Of a stretch of 64,000 nucleotides of DNA, positions 15,987-25,321 are shown one piece after another. The stretch spans positions 1,116,001 through 1,180,000 of the forward strand of contig NZ_CP016444.1 of NCBI RefSeq assembly GCF_001742165.1, read 5' to 3'. How positions within the stretch are numbered: position 1 is the first letter of the stretch; each line of letters begins with the position of its first letter. The notes beneath the pieces were generated by a model, which was not told where the DNA came from, made no database searches, and was given only the letters and a program-made list of their open reading frames with translations. The position numbers and the translations under genes are program-made. Source of the stretch: Burkholderia stabilis. GTDB taxonomy: Bacteria > Pseudomonadota > Gammaproteobacteria > Burkholderiales > Burkholderiaceae.

Positions 15987-17123
15987 TCAGCGTCGATCTC
16001 CGGATAACGCGTTGAACCATTTTGCGATCTCCCGTCCAGCGTAGTCGGGCGGATAATGCCCCGGAGCCTTTCCGTCACCGGAATAGGCGCGGTCGTACAA
16101 GGTCAATCGAACGACGTCCCGATCGACGCACCCTGTCGCGACGGTACTGTGTTGAGCGTCAGTCGTGAGCCGATTGCTGGCGGGCACGCCGGTGATGTCG
16201 ATGGGAAACGAGACATCGCTATGTGCCGAGCATGTGCGGTCGCGCTTCCAGAATTCGTGTTGAAGCTTTCCGAACAGGCCGCGCGGGTCGCGATTGCCGA
16301 GCTCCGGCGAGGTTTCCTCGGCGTCCTTGAAGAATTCGTCGTCGCGACCGAACCACGTCCAGATCGGCATGGTCTGCTTGCATTGAACGGCGCTCCCCGT
16401 TGGCGTCTTGAACCAGAAAGGCTCGTTTGCGCCGATGGGCGCGACGCCGCCGAACTGCCTGCCGGACAGGCACGCGACGACCGCAGCCATGTCGCCGCCC
16501 CACGAGTGTCCGGTCAGGAAGATTCTGTCGTCGTCGACACCGTATACCTGCTTGAGTTTATCGATCAGTTCATCGGCGAACTTAAGGTCGGCATCTCCGA
16601 TGGCCTGCCGTTGGTTCGGATCGCGCGACGCGTAAGGCCCGAGCAGCCAGCCGCGTGTGTTCAGCCAGCAATGCTCGGCGTCGGGGGCGCAGTCGGAACC
16701 GCGCCATCCTGGAAACGTCCTGCGCTTCGGATCGGGATAGACGAAGATCGTATCGCGCATGTAGTGCTCGATGCCGGTCTTCTTGCCGCTCCATCCCGCG
16801 CCGAACCAGGTTTGCATCTCCTTGCCGCTCGTATCTGTCCCGGGGAACACGATGACGAGGCGGTGTCGGGCAGACGGATCGAAAGACTTCGACAGCGACA
16901 CATAGAAACTTCGCTTGCCGCCGGCCTCGGCCGAAAACCTTTCGACGTCATTCTGCCCGCCTTTCTGCCAGTCGAAACCCTGCGTGGGTGCGGCGTTCCA
17001 CCTGTCGGCGCCGCCGGCAGCCGCTGGCCTGCCGTTGTCCGCGGCGTGGGTGGTGGAGACTGACGCAGCGAGGAGAATGGCGCCGGTCAATCGTGTAGCC
17101 ATGCGAAACAAATTGATCTTCAT
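15987..17123 (-). CDS. Secreted alpha/beta hydrolase (PHB depolymerase/feruloyl esterase-like)
   Basis: 378 aa. Signal peptide of about 27 residues with cleavage after THA. The nucleophile elbow is GHSWGG (Ser207), preceded by a beta strand IFLT. An early oxyanion-loop segment VIVFPGTDTSG and several paired Cys fit a secreted, disulfide-bonded esterase of the LpqC/PHB-depolymerase type. The acid residue is probably the Asp in FGRDDEFF and the His is near the C-terminus. Substrate unknown. It stands alone, convergent with the response regulator. Confidence 0.75.
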   Translation of the reverse strand: MKINLFRMATRLTGAILLAASVSTTHAADNGRPAAAGGADRWNAAPTQGFDWQKGGQNDVERFSAEAGGKRSFYVSLSKSFDPSARHRLVIVFPGTDTSGKEMQTWFGAGWSGKKTGIEHYMRDTIFVYPDPKRRTFPGWRGSDCAPDAEHCWLNTRGWLLGPYASRDPNQRQAIGDADLKFADELIDKLKQVYGVDDDRIFLTGHSWGGDMAAVVACLSGRQFGGVAPIGANEPFWFKTPTGSAVQCKQTMPIWTWFGRDDEFFKDAEETSPELGNRDPRGLFGKLQHEFWKRDRTCSAHSDVSFPIDITGVPASNRLTTDAQHSTVATGCVDRDVVRLTLYDRAYSGDGKAPGHYPPDYAGREIAKWFNALSGDRR

Positions 17124-17841
17124 CTTTCCTCTTTTTTTCAGGCGAAAAATTCCTGCTCTTGTCTGGCTGGAAATTGCGGGCGGCGTCGCTGAGGTTCCAC
17201 CCGTCGAATGCGGTCACTCCGCGAATTCATCGCGTGTGAGCCGCTACCCGCCCTCGCCCTCGAAAACAACGTTCGACCGGAACCCGCTGACGATGGCCCG
17301 TCATGCCTCCCAGGCGTCGAGCGATCGCGCCGCTTGGTGCCAGGCCGAACGCCGCTCTGACAGACGTGCTGTACCGCTATTCCTCGGTTTTCCCCTGTCG
17401 GCATGGACGATCGGTCTCGATCAGCTCGTTACCCTAGCAGCCAGGCAATTCCCCTCGCATCGACGAACACGTGTTTCCCGTCATGGGGAGAGCCTAGGGG
17501 CGAGTAAAGCATGGGGGATTGGTTCGGAAAAGCGTAGAACCGGCCAGGAAAAGGGATATTTCGGCCAAACGTGCTTCTCCGTTGATCAAGGTCTCGGCGG
17601 CGATTCATTGCGCTGCTGGTTTGATGAAAACAGCACATATCCCGGCCCTGCTCGCTGGACGGTACCGGGCTGCGGAGACAGGTGGTCTCTTGATGAAGCG
17701 GCCGTGGCGGGCCGCCAGTCGGCACCGGGATGCACCCGGGGCCTTTGCGGAATCCAGCGGCCGCACAACCCTGCTCGATGCAGGCCGAGTGTTCAGCCTG
17801 GTGTCGAGTATGCCGATGATCCAACGACACGCTACGACATC
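17124..17841. other. Intergenic region without a recognisable gene
   Basis: 718 bp. Open frames exist on both strands but none has a ribosome site together with family-like sequence. The part at 17430-17830 has mixed coding signals and could be a decayed gene. Base composition is less GC3-biased than in the neighbours. Confidence 0.35.
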
Positions 17842-18231
17842 CTAATCAACCGAATCTGAGCGATTTTGCTCATCGCATTGATCGTAGCGAGATTGGCAGA
17901 CCTGGATCGCTTCCATGTTCTCGACGGTCCAGTCATAGAGTGCGGCAAACGGCGATTCGAGGGATCTGCCGAGCGGTGTCAGTGCGTATTCCACACCCAG
18001 GATCTTTCCGTCCATGACGGTGCGCGTCACCATGCCATTGCGTTCCAGCTTGCGAAGCGTCTGCGTCAATACGCGTTGGGTAATGCCATCGAGGCGCCGC
18101 TTGATGGCATTGAAACGATGCGGCTTGCGCAGCACCATCAAGACCAGCATCGACCACTTGTCGGCGATTTGGTCGAGGATGGCGCGGCTCGGGCAGTCGG
18201 CACGGTAAATCGGATCGAGATCAGAACTCAT
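17842..18231 (-). CDS. HxlR-family transcriptional regulator
   Basis: 129 aa, typical HxlR length. Winged-helix pattern: early CPSRAILDQIADKWSMLVL, then RFNAIKRRLDGITQRVLTQTLRKLERNGMV, which contains the recognition helix, and a Tyr-x-Leu-Thr-Pro-x-Gly wing. Cys13 near the start is the position used for redox or aldehyde sensing in several family members. It is divergent from the enoyl-CoA hydratase gene, and the shared 120-bp region holds a 9-bp inverted repeat, so it probably controls that gene and itself. Confidence 0.88.
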   Translation of the reverse strand: MSSDLDPIYRADCPSRAILDQIADKWSMLVLMVLRKPHRFNAIKRRLDGITQRVLTQTLRKLERNGMVTRTVMDGKILGVEYALTPLGRSLESPFAALYDWTVENMEAIQVCQSRYDQCDEQNRSDSVD

Positions 18232-18244
18232 CGGTATGCTCCAC

Positions 18245-18286
18245 CATACTTGGGATGCTTAAGGTGCGTAATTGACGCCAAGTATG
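18245..18286. promoter_or_regulatory. Inverted repeat between HxlR and hydratase genes
   Basis: CATACTTGG (18245-18253) and CCAAGTATG (18278-18286) are perfect 9-bp inverted copies separated by 24 bp. Their place in the divergent promoter region makes them candidate operator half-sites for the HxlR regulator. Confidence 0.5.
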
Positions 18287-18351
18287 CGATGGATACCATG
18301 TTTGTGCAGCACAGGACATTCCTGGCTGAGCAACCACAATCAAGGGACATG

Positions 18352-19206
18352 ATGAGCAACCAGGCTTATTCCAGGCTTCACATCGAGCACGATTGCGGCG
18401 TGGCGACCGTCACCATCGACAATCCGCCTGTCAACGTACTCGACGTCGCATTGATGAGCGAGATCCGACGTTTCCTCGCCTCGGTCCACGACGATCCGTC
18501 GACCCGCGTGATCGTATTCCAAAGCGCCGATCCCGAATTCTTCATCGCTCACGTCGACATGACGCTGATCGACGAACCCCACGCTTTCGACCAGATCGCC
18601 AGGGAAGCCCCCGACGGATTGAACCCGTTCCAGGCCTTCGGGGAATCGATCCGTGCCCAGCCGCAAATAACGATCGTCAAGCTCGCGGGCCTGGCGCGCG
18701 GCGGCGGCGCAGAATTCGTGGCCGCCGCCGACATGGCGTTCGCCGCCATCGGCCGCGCGGGTCTTGCCCAATGCGAGGCGCTGATGGGCATCACCCCAGG
18801 GGGCGGGGCAACCCAGTATCTGTCGCAGCGCATGACGCGCGGTCGCGCGCTCGAAGTGATCCTCGGCGCCGATCTCGCCGACGCGCTGACGGCGGAACGC
18901 TACGGATGGGTGAATCGCGCGCTTCCCGCCAGCGAACTGGATGCTTTCGTCGGCCGCCTCGCCCGCCATATCGCGGCGTTGCCGGACGGCGTCATCGCGG
19001 CCGCAAAAAAGGCCGTGCGACCGGCGGACCTGCGTGAAGGTTTCCGCCGGGAACACGACGCGTGGCAAGGCCTGTTTGCGTTGCCCGCCGCCGAAAGACT
19101 GATTCGGGGCGGGCTGCATGCGGGCGCGCAGACGAAGGACGGCGAGCGCGATCTGGAACGACTGCTGCGCGAACTCTCCCCATCGCCGGATCGCACTTCT
19201 GTCTGA
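18352..19206 (+). CDS. Enoyl-CoA hydratase/isomerase family protein
   Basis: 284 aa. Start ATG 18352 is favoured over the ATG directly before it because the AAGGG ribosome site is better spaced. Crotonase pattern: VATVTIDNPPVNVLD at the N-terminus, oxyanion-hole segment KLAGLARGGGAEFVAAADMAFA, and GITPGGGATQYL. The two catalytic Glu residues of classical hydratases are not obviously both present (QCEALMGITPGGG carries one). The reaction could therefore be hydration, isomerisation or another crotonase reaction. It is under the likely control of the divergent HxlR protein. Confidence 0.8.
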   Translation: MSNQAYSRLHIEHDCGVATVTIDNPPVNVLDVALMSEIRRFLASVHDDPSTRVIVFQSADPEFFIAHVDMTLIDEPHAFDQIAREAPDGLNPFQAFGESIRAQPQITIVKLAGLARGGGAEFVAAADMAFAAIGRAGLAQCEALMGITPGGGATQYLSQRMTRGRALEVILGADLADALTAERYGWVNRALPASELDAFVGRLARHIAALPDGVIAAAKKAVRPADLREGFRREHDAWQGLFALPAAERLIRGGLHAGAQTKDGERDLERLLRELSPSPDRTSV

Positions 19207-19859
19207 CAGCGGACCGTTTGCGTGAGCATGCGGAGTGGGCAACGTATCGCACGAAGACGCTCGACACTGCGCTGCTCCCCGTTTATGGCGTGTGATGGGC
19301 CGACTGCAAGGCGCGGCCGCTGATCGCGTGCAAGCGCATCGATCCGACCAAACGACTTCGGATATTGCGGACGACAGCGCGGCAGTTTTGTTGACGACGG
19401 TTTGATACCGTATTCAATCGGCTGTCCCCGGCCTTTATTGTTTCTCAATTTCGCAGTAAATGAACGAATCGCTGATCGATTGGATTCGATGCAAACGGCG
19501 GCAACAATGAAGAAGAATATTTAATAAAGTAAATTACGCCCGATGCTGTCGTCCCGCTTCACATTTCCCTCTCTGCCTGGGTGGCATCCCGCCCCACCCC
19601 AAGCTCTCCCCAGGCCCACCCCGCCCACGCGATGTTGCCAATACCGCCAACGCGGCCGACAGGATCATTTCATGTTTCTCACCAAATCCTGACTTGATTA
19701 ACATCGACAGAACAAGAATTTAATCCATCCGAAAATATCTTGTAATTATAAAAATGACCTTCTAGCATGCCTCTGCTGTTCGTGACGTGTCTTGTATCAA
19801 GGTCTGTACTTGATTTATTCCTCGAATATCACGCATTTATTCATAATCTGGGGGATTAC
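19207..19859. other. AT-rich intergenic region before the protease gene
   Basis: 653 bp. The portion at 19490-19850 is strikingly AT-rich for this genome and should hold the protease promoter and any regulator sites (for example quorum-sensing control). I cannot fix a single promoter or operator, and see no gene. Confidence 0.4.
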
Positions 19860-21554
19860 ATGAAGAAACTGTCTCGTCTGCTGTCCATCTCCGCGATTAC
19901 CCTCGCGAGTCTCAGCGCTTTTGCCCAGGCCGGCAACCAGCCGGCTGCGGTCGACAAGGCGCTGCAACTGATCCAGCAGAACCCGTCCGCTTTCAGCCTG
20001 GCTACCGGTGGCGCACGCGCGTTGAAGTTCGCGGGGCCGCAGGCAGGCGCACCGACGGACGGCGACCAGTTCCAGGTACGCGACGTGATCGTCGATCCCG
20101 ACGGCACCGAGCACGTGCGCTTCGACCGCTTCTACGCTGGCGTGCCCGTGATCGGCGGCGACGTCGTCGTTCATTCGAACCAGGGGCAGCTGAAACAGGC
20201 GAGCGTGACCCAGCCCGCACCGGTCAGTCTCGCGGGCAAGATCGGCAAGGTCGGCGATCGCTACGTGGTGCGCAACGCGCCCGACGTGGGGGCAGCCCGG
20301 GTCAGGCGTATCGCGGTCGCGCGTTTCAATTCGGACGTGCGTCGCGCAGACGAAGCGGAACTCGTCGTGTTCGCGCGCGATGTCACGCCGACGCTGGCCT
20401 ACGCGGTGCGCGTATACGGCAAGGCGACCGACGCGCACGGCGAGGCGGTGCTGTACTACGTCGACGCGCGCACGGGCACCGTGCTCGATGCGCAGGACCT
20501 GATCAAGACCGCCGCCGCGACCGGCACCGGCCGCTCGCTGTACTACGGCACGCTGACGCTGACCACCGACCAGACCGGCACGAACGCGTACCGGATGCTC
20601 GATCCGAATCGCGGCAGCGGCTCCGTCTACGACGGCCGCGGACTGATCGCGGAGGACGTCGAGCAGGCGAGCGACTTGCAGATCTTCACGAGCAGCACGA
20701 ACGTGTGGGGCAACAACACGACCACCGACCGGCAGACTGTCGCCGCCGACATCGATTACGGTCTCGCCCTGACCTGGGACTACTACAAGACCACGCACAA
20801 CCGCAACGGCATCTTCAACGACGGGCGCGGCGTGAAGAGTTTCGCGCACGTCGTGTTCGACACCGGCAGCGGCACGACCGGCGCGAACGCGGCATGGATG
20901 CCGTCGCACATCATGGTGTACGGCGATGGCCAGCCGGGCACGAGCCTGCCGAAGCCGGTCGTATCGGTCGACGTGGCCGGGCACGAGATGAGTCACGGCG
21001 TGACCGAGGCCACCGCCAACCTGAATTATTCCGGCGACGCGGGCGGCCTGAACGAATCGACGTCCGACATTTTCGGCACGCTCGTGAAGTTCTACGCGAA
21101 CAACCCGAACGATCCCGGCAACTACGTGATCGGTGCGCGCGTGGTGAGCGGCGGCCTGCGCAAGATGTACAAGCAGGATCTCGATGGCCGGTCGTTCAGC
21201 TGCTATCCGTCCGGCGGCTTCTCGTGGTCGAATCCGCGCCACGATCCGCACTTCACGTCGGGCGTCGGCAACCGCTTCTTCTACCTGCTGTCGGAAGGCC
21301 CGGCGGTGCCGTCGACCGATACCGGCCTGTCGAGGACGCAACTGGTCTGCAACGGCGACACGACCTTCAGCGGCCTGGGCCGCGAGAAGGCCGGCAAGAT
21401 CTGGTACCGGACGCTGACCGTGTACCTGAACGCCAACTCGAGCTACCCGAACGCGCGGCGTGCATCCATTCAGGCGGCGAACGACCTGTATGGCGCGAAC
21501 TCGGCCGAGAGCGCAACGGTCGCGCGTGCGTGGAGTGCCGTCGGGGTGAACTGA
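19860..21554 (+). CDS. Secreted zinc metalloprotease, M4 (thermolysin) family, ZmpA/ZmpB type
   Basis: 564 aa, the length of B. cepacia complex ZmpA and ZmpB preproenzymes. Start chosen at ATG 19860 (GGGGGA ribosome site, then a signal peptide MKKLSRLLS...AFAQA). An FTP/PepSY-like propeptide covers about 30-200. The catalytic domain has HEMSH (375-379) and the third zinc ligand E399 in GGLNESTSD, as in M4 enzymes. It is exported, self-processed and degrades host or environmental proteins. I cannot tell ZmpA from ZmpB by eye, so no symbol is given. Confidence 0.9.
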   Translation: MKKLSRLLSISAITLASLSAFAQAGNQPAAVDKALQLIQQNPSAFSLATGGARALKFAGPQAGAPTDGDQFQVRDVIVDPDGTEHVRFDRFYAGVPVIGGDVVVHSNQGQLKQASVTQPAPVSLAGKIGKVGDRYVVRNAPDVGAARVRRIAVARFNSDVRRADEAELVVFARDVTPTLAYAVRVYGKATDAHGEAVLYYVDARTGTVLDAQDLIKTAAATGTGRSLYYGTLTLTTDQTGTNAYRMLDPNRGSGSVYDGRGLIAEDVEQASDLQIFTSSTNVWGNNTTTDRQTVAADIDYGLALTWDYYKTTHNRNGIFNDGRGVKSFAHVVFDTGSGTTGANAAWMPSHIMVYGDGQPGTSLPKPVVSVDVAGHEMSHGVTEATANLNYSGDAGGLNESTSDIFGTLVKFYANNPNDPGNYVIGARVVSGGLRKMYKQDLDGRSFSCYPSGGFSWSNPRHDPHFTSGVGNRFFYLLSEGPAVPSTDTGLSRTQLVCNGDTTFSGLGREKAGKIWYRTLTVYLNANSSYPNARRASIQAANDLYGANSAESATVARAWSAVGVN

Positions 21555-21667
21555 TGGCGCTTGCGCGGGCGTGTTGAACGCCCGGGCGTCGCGTGGCGGG
21601 TCGTCGCTGCGGCGGAAAGCGAGCCGAGCGAGGTGACGCGTCGCCCATGCATGAAAACGGCAGGTGT

Positions 21668-21701
21668 CGATCGGCCGCCGGTGATCGCAGGCGGCCGATC
21701 G
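21668..21701 (+). terminator. Strong hairpin after the protease gene
   Basis: CGATCGGCCGCC (21668-21679) and GGCGGCCGATCG (21690-21701) form a perfect 12-bp stem with a 10-nt loop. No T-run follows, so termination is uncertain; it may instead stabilise the 3' end. Confidence 0.45.
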
Positions 21702-21780
21702 GCGGACGACGGGTTGCCCACGACGCCCATTATTGTCCGCACTACACTGCATCGAGCCCCTACCGCCGCTCGATGCCGCC

Positions 21781-23121
21781 ATGTCCGCCACCGCCCTGCA
21801 ATTCGCGCTGTTCGCCAAGCAGCAGGAAATCGCATCGCTGCGCCGCGTGGCCGGGCAGATCGAGCTGATCGACCTGCTCGGCCGCCTGATCCATGCGCTG
21901 CAGCGCGAGCGTGGCGCGACCAGTATCTATCTGGCGTCGCTCGGCCGGCGTTTCGTCGCGGAACGCGCGGCAGCCCGCGACGAATCGGGGCCGCTCGTCG
22001 CGCAGCTGCGCGAACGCCTGGATCGGGAACTGGCGCCCGCGCGCGGCTCGACGTCGCGCCTGCTGTCGCTGATCGCATGGGTACTGCTCGACCTGGAATC
22101 GCTGGATGCGCTGCGGGAACGAATCGACCGTATCGCGCTGTCCGCGCCGGATTCCGTCCAGGCGTTCAGCACCGTGATCGGCGGCCTGGTGGAGCTGATA
22201 TTCCAGCTCGCCGACAGCGCGGCGGACCCGTCGGTGGCGCGCCTGCTGATCGCGCTCGTCCACGTCGTCGAGGGCAAGGAGGAAGCGGGACAGGAACGCG
22301 CTGTCGGCGCGCACATGTTCGCGGCGGGCGCGTTTTCGGCGGACCAGCAGCAGCGCCTGCTGTATCTGATCGCGGCGCAGGAGCGCAGTCTCGAAGTGTT
22401 CGCGAATTTCGCCAGCGCCGCGCAAAACGCATGGCAGGAAACGCGCATGACGGGGCCGCACGGGGCGGCGCTCGAGAAACTGCGACGCGTGCTGTGCACG
22501 GCGCAGGCCGGCGATGCGCTCGATGCCGGCCTGAGCGAAGCATGGTTCGATGCCGCGAGCGAGCGCATCGACGATCTCTGGCACCTTCAGATCGCGCTGA
22601 CGCTGCAGGTGCAGGAAACATGCGACGCCCGGATCGACGATGCGCGCCGGACGCTGCGCGACTCCGAACGCCTGATGGCGCAGTTGCGGAACAATCCGCC
22701 GCCGCATATCCAGGCGCTCGCCCATTTCTTCGCCGGCGATCCGCTGTCCGCGCGCGCGGCGGTTCACGAACTGCCGGAGCGCCTCTCCGGCGCCGATCCG
22801 TCGACGCTCGCCAGCCTCAAATCGCTGCTGGAATCGCAATCGGCGCGACTGGCCGGCGCGGAAGTCGAACTCGACGCCGCCCGTCGCGCACTCTACGAAC
22901 GCAAGCTCGTGCAGCGCGCCAAGAGCACACTGATGACGCGCTTCAACCTGAGGGAGGACGAGGCGTACCGGATGCTGCAGAAAGCGTCGATGGACGGCAA
23001 TCGTCCGCTGGCCGATATCGCGGAAGACGCGCTTGCGTCACCCGAGCAATTCGTCGACGAACACGCGCAGCCGGCCGGCCGACGACGTACGCAGCGGAAC
23101 GCGCCGGACGGCAAGACCTGA
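21781..23121 (+). CDS. NIT-ANTAR nitrate/nitrite-responsive antiterminator (NasR-like)
   Basis: 446 aa. The N-terminal ~300 residues are an all-helical NIT domain, beginning LLGRLIHALQRERGATSIYLAS, the conserved Gln-Arg-Glu-Arg-Gly motif of nitrate/nitrite sensors. The C-terminus (about 350-425) is an ANTAR RNA-binding domain: AARRALYERKLVQRAKSTLM then REDEAYRMLQKASMDGNRPLADIA. NasR binds a leader hairpin and prevents termination when nitrate or nitrite is bound. The gene lies directly upstream of a leader terminator and a nitrite-type channel. ATG 21781 is the first plausible start. Confidence 0.88.
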   Translation: MSATALQFALFAKQQEIASLRRVAGQIELIDLLGRLIHALQRERGATSIYLASLGRRFVAERAAARDESGPLVAQLRERLDRELAPARGSTSRLLSLIAWVLLDLESLDALRERIDRIALSAPDSVQAFSTVIGGLVELIFQLADSAADPSVARLLIALVHVVEGKEEAGQERAVGAHMFAAGAFSADQQQRLLYLIAAQERSLEVFANFASAAQNAWQETRMTGPHGAALEKLRRVLCTAQAGDALDAGLSEAWFDAASERIDDLWHLQIALTLQVQETCDARIDDARRTLRDSERLMAQLRNNPPPHIQALAHFFAGDPLSARAAVHELPERLSGADPSTLASLKSLLESQSARLAGAEVELDAARRALYERKLVQRAKSTLMTRFNLREDEAYRMLQKASMDGNRPLADIAEDALASPEQFVDEHAQPAGRRRTQRNAPDGKT

Positions 23122-23379
23122 GCGAGCTTCACCACACCGCGCACCGCGCACCGCGATGGCGCGCGCGGCGCGTACGGGCGGCGCGACCTGCACCGCACGA
23201 GTGCGATTCGGCGCGATCGGCTCGCGGCCGTGGCGCCCGCGATGTCACGCCCCGCCTGCCTGCATCGCGATTTCCCCGCCACTGGTATGAAAGTTGCGAA
23301 CGACACGCTGTCGGGCTAATGGCGGCCTGACGATCGCGTCATGTCGAATCATGGCGGACGATCACGTGGATAACAGCGT
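23122..23379 (+). ncRNA. Putative ANTAR-regulated leader of the formate/nitrite channel gene
   Basis: 258-nt region between the antiterminator gene and the terminator. Before the terminator, GCGGACG (23354-23360) can pair with CGTCCGC (23377-23383). Its 3' arm overlaps the first bases of the terminator stem, so the two structures would compete. A small hairpin CATG-TCGAAT-CATG with a six-base loop lies just upstream, but the loop lacks the A1/G4 pattern of characterised ANTAR targets. Antitermination is inferred. Confidence 0.5.
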
Positions 23380-23428
23380 CCGCGCCGGGCACTCGCATAT
23401 CGAGCGAGTGCCCGGCGCGGTTTTTTTT
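23380..23428 (+). terminator. Intrinsic terminator/attenuator in front of the nitrite channel gene
   Basis: A perfect 17-bp GC-rich stem (23380-23396 with 23404-23420), 7-nt loop, followed by eight T. It ends only 27 nt before the ATG of the channel gene. A terminator this strong would block the gene unless overcome, which fits control by the NIT-ANTAR protein encoded just upstream. Confidence 0.9.
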
Positions 23429-23455
23429 GCCCGTCCAACTTCACGAGCGCACCCC

Positions 23456-24298
23456 ATGGCCTACCTCACGCCCAACGAATTCGTCACCAAGATGGTCGAC
23501 GCAGGTGAATCGAAACTGTCGATGTCGACCCGCGATACGCTGATTCGCGCCTACATGGCGGGCGCGATCCTCGCGCTCGCAGCCGCCTTCGCGGTCAGCA
23601 TCACGATCAATACCGGCAACGCGCTGGCGGGGGCGCTGCTGTTTCCGGTCGGCTTCTGCATGCTGTACCTGCTCGGCTTCGACCTGCTCACCGGCGTCTT
23701 CACGCTCGCCCCGCTCGCGGTGATCGACCGCCGGCCCGGCGCGACCTGGAGCGGCGTGTTCCGCAACTGGACGCTGGTGTTCTTCGGCAATTTCGCGGGC
23801 GCGCTGACGGTCGCGCTGTTCATGGCGATCATCTTCACGTTCGGTTTTTCGGAAGCGCCGAACGTGATCGGACAGAAGATCGGAGGCATCGGCGAAGCGC
23901 GCACGCTCGGTTATGCGGCGCACGGCGCGGCCGGCATGCTGACGCTGTTCGTGCGCGGCGTGATGTGCAACTGGATGGTATCGACCGGCGTGGTCGCCGC
24001 GATGATGTCGACGTCGGTTCCCGGCAAGGTGATCGCGATGTGGATGCCGATCCTCGTGTTCTTCTACATGGGCTTCGAGCATTCGGTCGTGAACATGTTC
24101 CTGTTCCCGTCCGGCCTGATGCTCGGCGCCCACTTCACGATCGTCGACTACCTGCTGTGGAACGAGATCCCGACGGTGCTCGGCAACCTGGTCGGCGGGC
24201 TGCTGTTCGTCGGCGCGGCGCTGTACAGCACGCACTACAAGACCGCGCCGAAACGCGTACCCGCTGCGCCGGTGGGCGCCATCGCGCGCAAGGCCTGA
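23456..24298 (+). CDS. Formate/nitrite transporter family channel (NirC/FocA type)
   Basis: 280 aa with six predicted membrane helices in the FNT pattern. Conserved pieces: GNALAGALLFPVGFCMLYLLGFDLLTG (helix 2 region), GNFAGAL, RGVMCNWMVSTGVVAAMM and GFEHSVVNMFLFP. This last segment carries the conserved central His of the pore. The family conducts formate, nitrite or related monovalent anions across the inner membrane; nitrite is favoured here because of the NIT-ANTAR regulator. The ribosome site is weak. Confidence 0.88.
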   Translation: MAYLTPNEFVTKMVDAGESKLSMSTRDTLIRAYMAGAILALAAAFAVSITINTGNALAGALLFPVGFCMLYLLGFDLLTGVFTLAPLAVIDRRPGATWSGVFRNWTLVFFGNFAGALTVALFMAIIFTFGFSEAPNVIGQKIGGIGEARTLGYAAHGAAGMLTLFVRGVMCNWMVSTGVVAAMMSTSVPGKVIAMWMPILVFFYMGFEHSVVNMFLFPSGLMLGAHFTIVDYLLWNEIPTVLGNLVGGLLFVGAALYSTHYKTAPKRVPAAPVGAIARKA

Positions 24299-24361
24299 TC
24301 GCCCTGCGGCAGCCCCGGGAGGCCGCCCCGGCACCGTCGTCGCGCGGCGGGGCGGCATGCG

Positions 24362-25309
24362 TCACTCGACGTTGTCGGTCACGTCCGTCATCCGGATCAT
24401 GTGCGGGCGCACCGCGTCCTCGTCCGGCGCGTCGCCTGTCGGCTCGGGATGAATCAGCGCTTCGAGCCGCGCCTTCGTCGCGATGAATTCCGGCGTGTTG
24501 AGCTGCGAATAACCGCGCGGACGCGGCACCGGCACCTCGATCAGTTCCTGCACTTCGCCCGGATTGGCCTTCAGTACGAGAATCCGGTCCGCGAGCAGGA
24601 TCGCCTCGTCGAGATCGTGCGTGATGAACAGGATCGTCACGTCGATGTTGCGCCAGATGTCGAGCAGGTGCGCCTGCATCTTCGCGCGGGTCTGCGCGTC
24701 GAGCGCGCCGAACGGCTCGTCCATCAGCAGGATGCGCGGCCGGTTCGCGAGCGCGCGCGCGATCGCGACGCGCTGCTTCATCCCGCCGGACAGCTGGTGC
24801 GGATACACGTTTGCGAAGCGCGTGAGCCCGACGAGATCGAGCCACTGCAGCGCCTCGCGCTCCGCCTCCCCGTTGCTGCTGCCGTTGCGCTTCAGGCCGA
24901 ACATCACGTTCTTTTTTACGGTCAGCCACGGAAACAGCGTATAGCCCTGGAACACCATCCCGCGATCAGCGCCGGGGCCCTGCACGGGCTTGCCGTCGAG
25001 CAGCACGTCGCCGCTCGTCTGCGATTCGAGCCCGGCCAGGATGCGGATCAGCGTCGACTTGCCGCAACCGGACGGCCCGATCACGCAGACGAACTCGCGC
25101 CGGTGGGTGCGAAAGCTGATGTCGTCGAGCGCGACCACTTCGCCCTGCGGCGACCGGAAGCGCTTGCCGAGATGGCGCACGTCGAGGATCACGTCGCGCG
25201 CCTTCAGGCGCGCGAAGCGCTCGCGGACGGCGTCGGACTGGAGCAGGTAGTCGGGCAGGCTGTGCGGATTCTGCATGATCGTCTCTTCCGAAAGGATGGG
25301 GTGGGTCAT
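24362..25309 (-). CDS. ABC transporter ATPase, NitT/TauT type (guanidine-linked)
   Basis: 315 aa from ATG 25309; ATG 25276 with a GAAGAGA site is an alternative start. Walker [10 protein letters not shown]-loop region, signature LSGGMKQR, Walker [14 protein letters not shown] and switch His in ITHD are intact. The closest general family is SsuB/TauB/NrtD. It is the last gene of the guanidine operon and pairs with the permease 12 nt upstream. The matching substrate-binding protein is encoded on the other strand at 34185. Confidence 0.87.
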   Translation of the reverse strand: MTHPILSEETIMQNPHSLPDYLLQSDAVRERFARLKARDVILDVRHLGKRFRSPQGEVVALDDISFRTHRREFVCVIGPSGCGKSTLIRILAGLESQTSGDVLLDGKPVQGPGADRGMVFQGYTLFPWLTVKKNVMFGLKRNGSSNGEAEREALQWLDLVGLTRFANVYPHQLSGGMKQRVAIARALANRPRILLMDEPFGALDAQTRAKMQAHLLDIWRNIDVTILFITHDLDEAILLADRILVLKANPGEVQELIEVPVPRPRGYSQLNTPEFIATKARLEALIHPEPTGDAPDEDAVRPHMIRMTDVTDNVE

Positions 25310-25321
25310 CGTCTTCAGCCG

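Noticed and set aside
17429..17830. 133-residue minus-strand frame
   Set aside because: No ribosome site, mixed composition and no recognisable motif; at best a decayed gene.
23340..23356. CATG-TCGAAT-CATG as a canonical ANTAR P1 hairpin
   Set aside because: Six-base loop is present but lacks the A1 and G4 expected for known ANTAR targets; kept only as part of the leader description.
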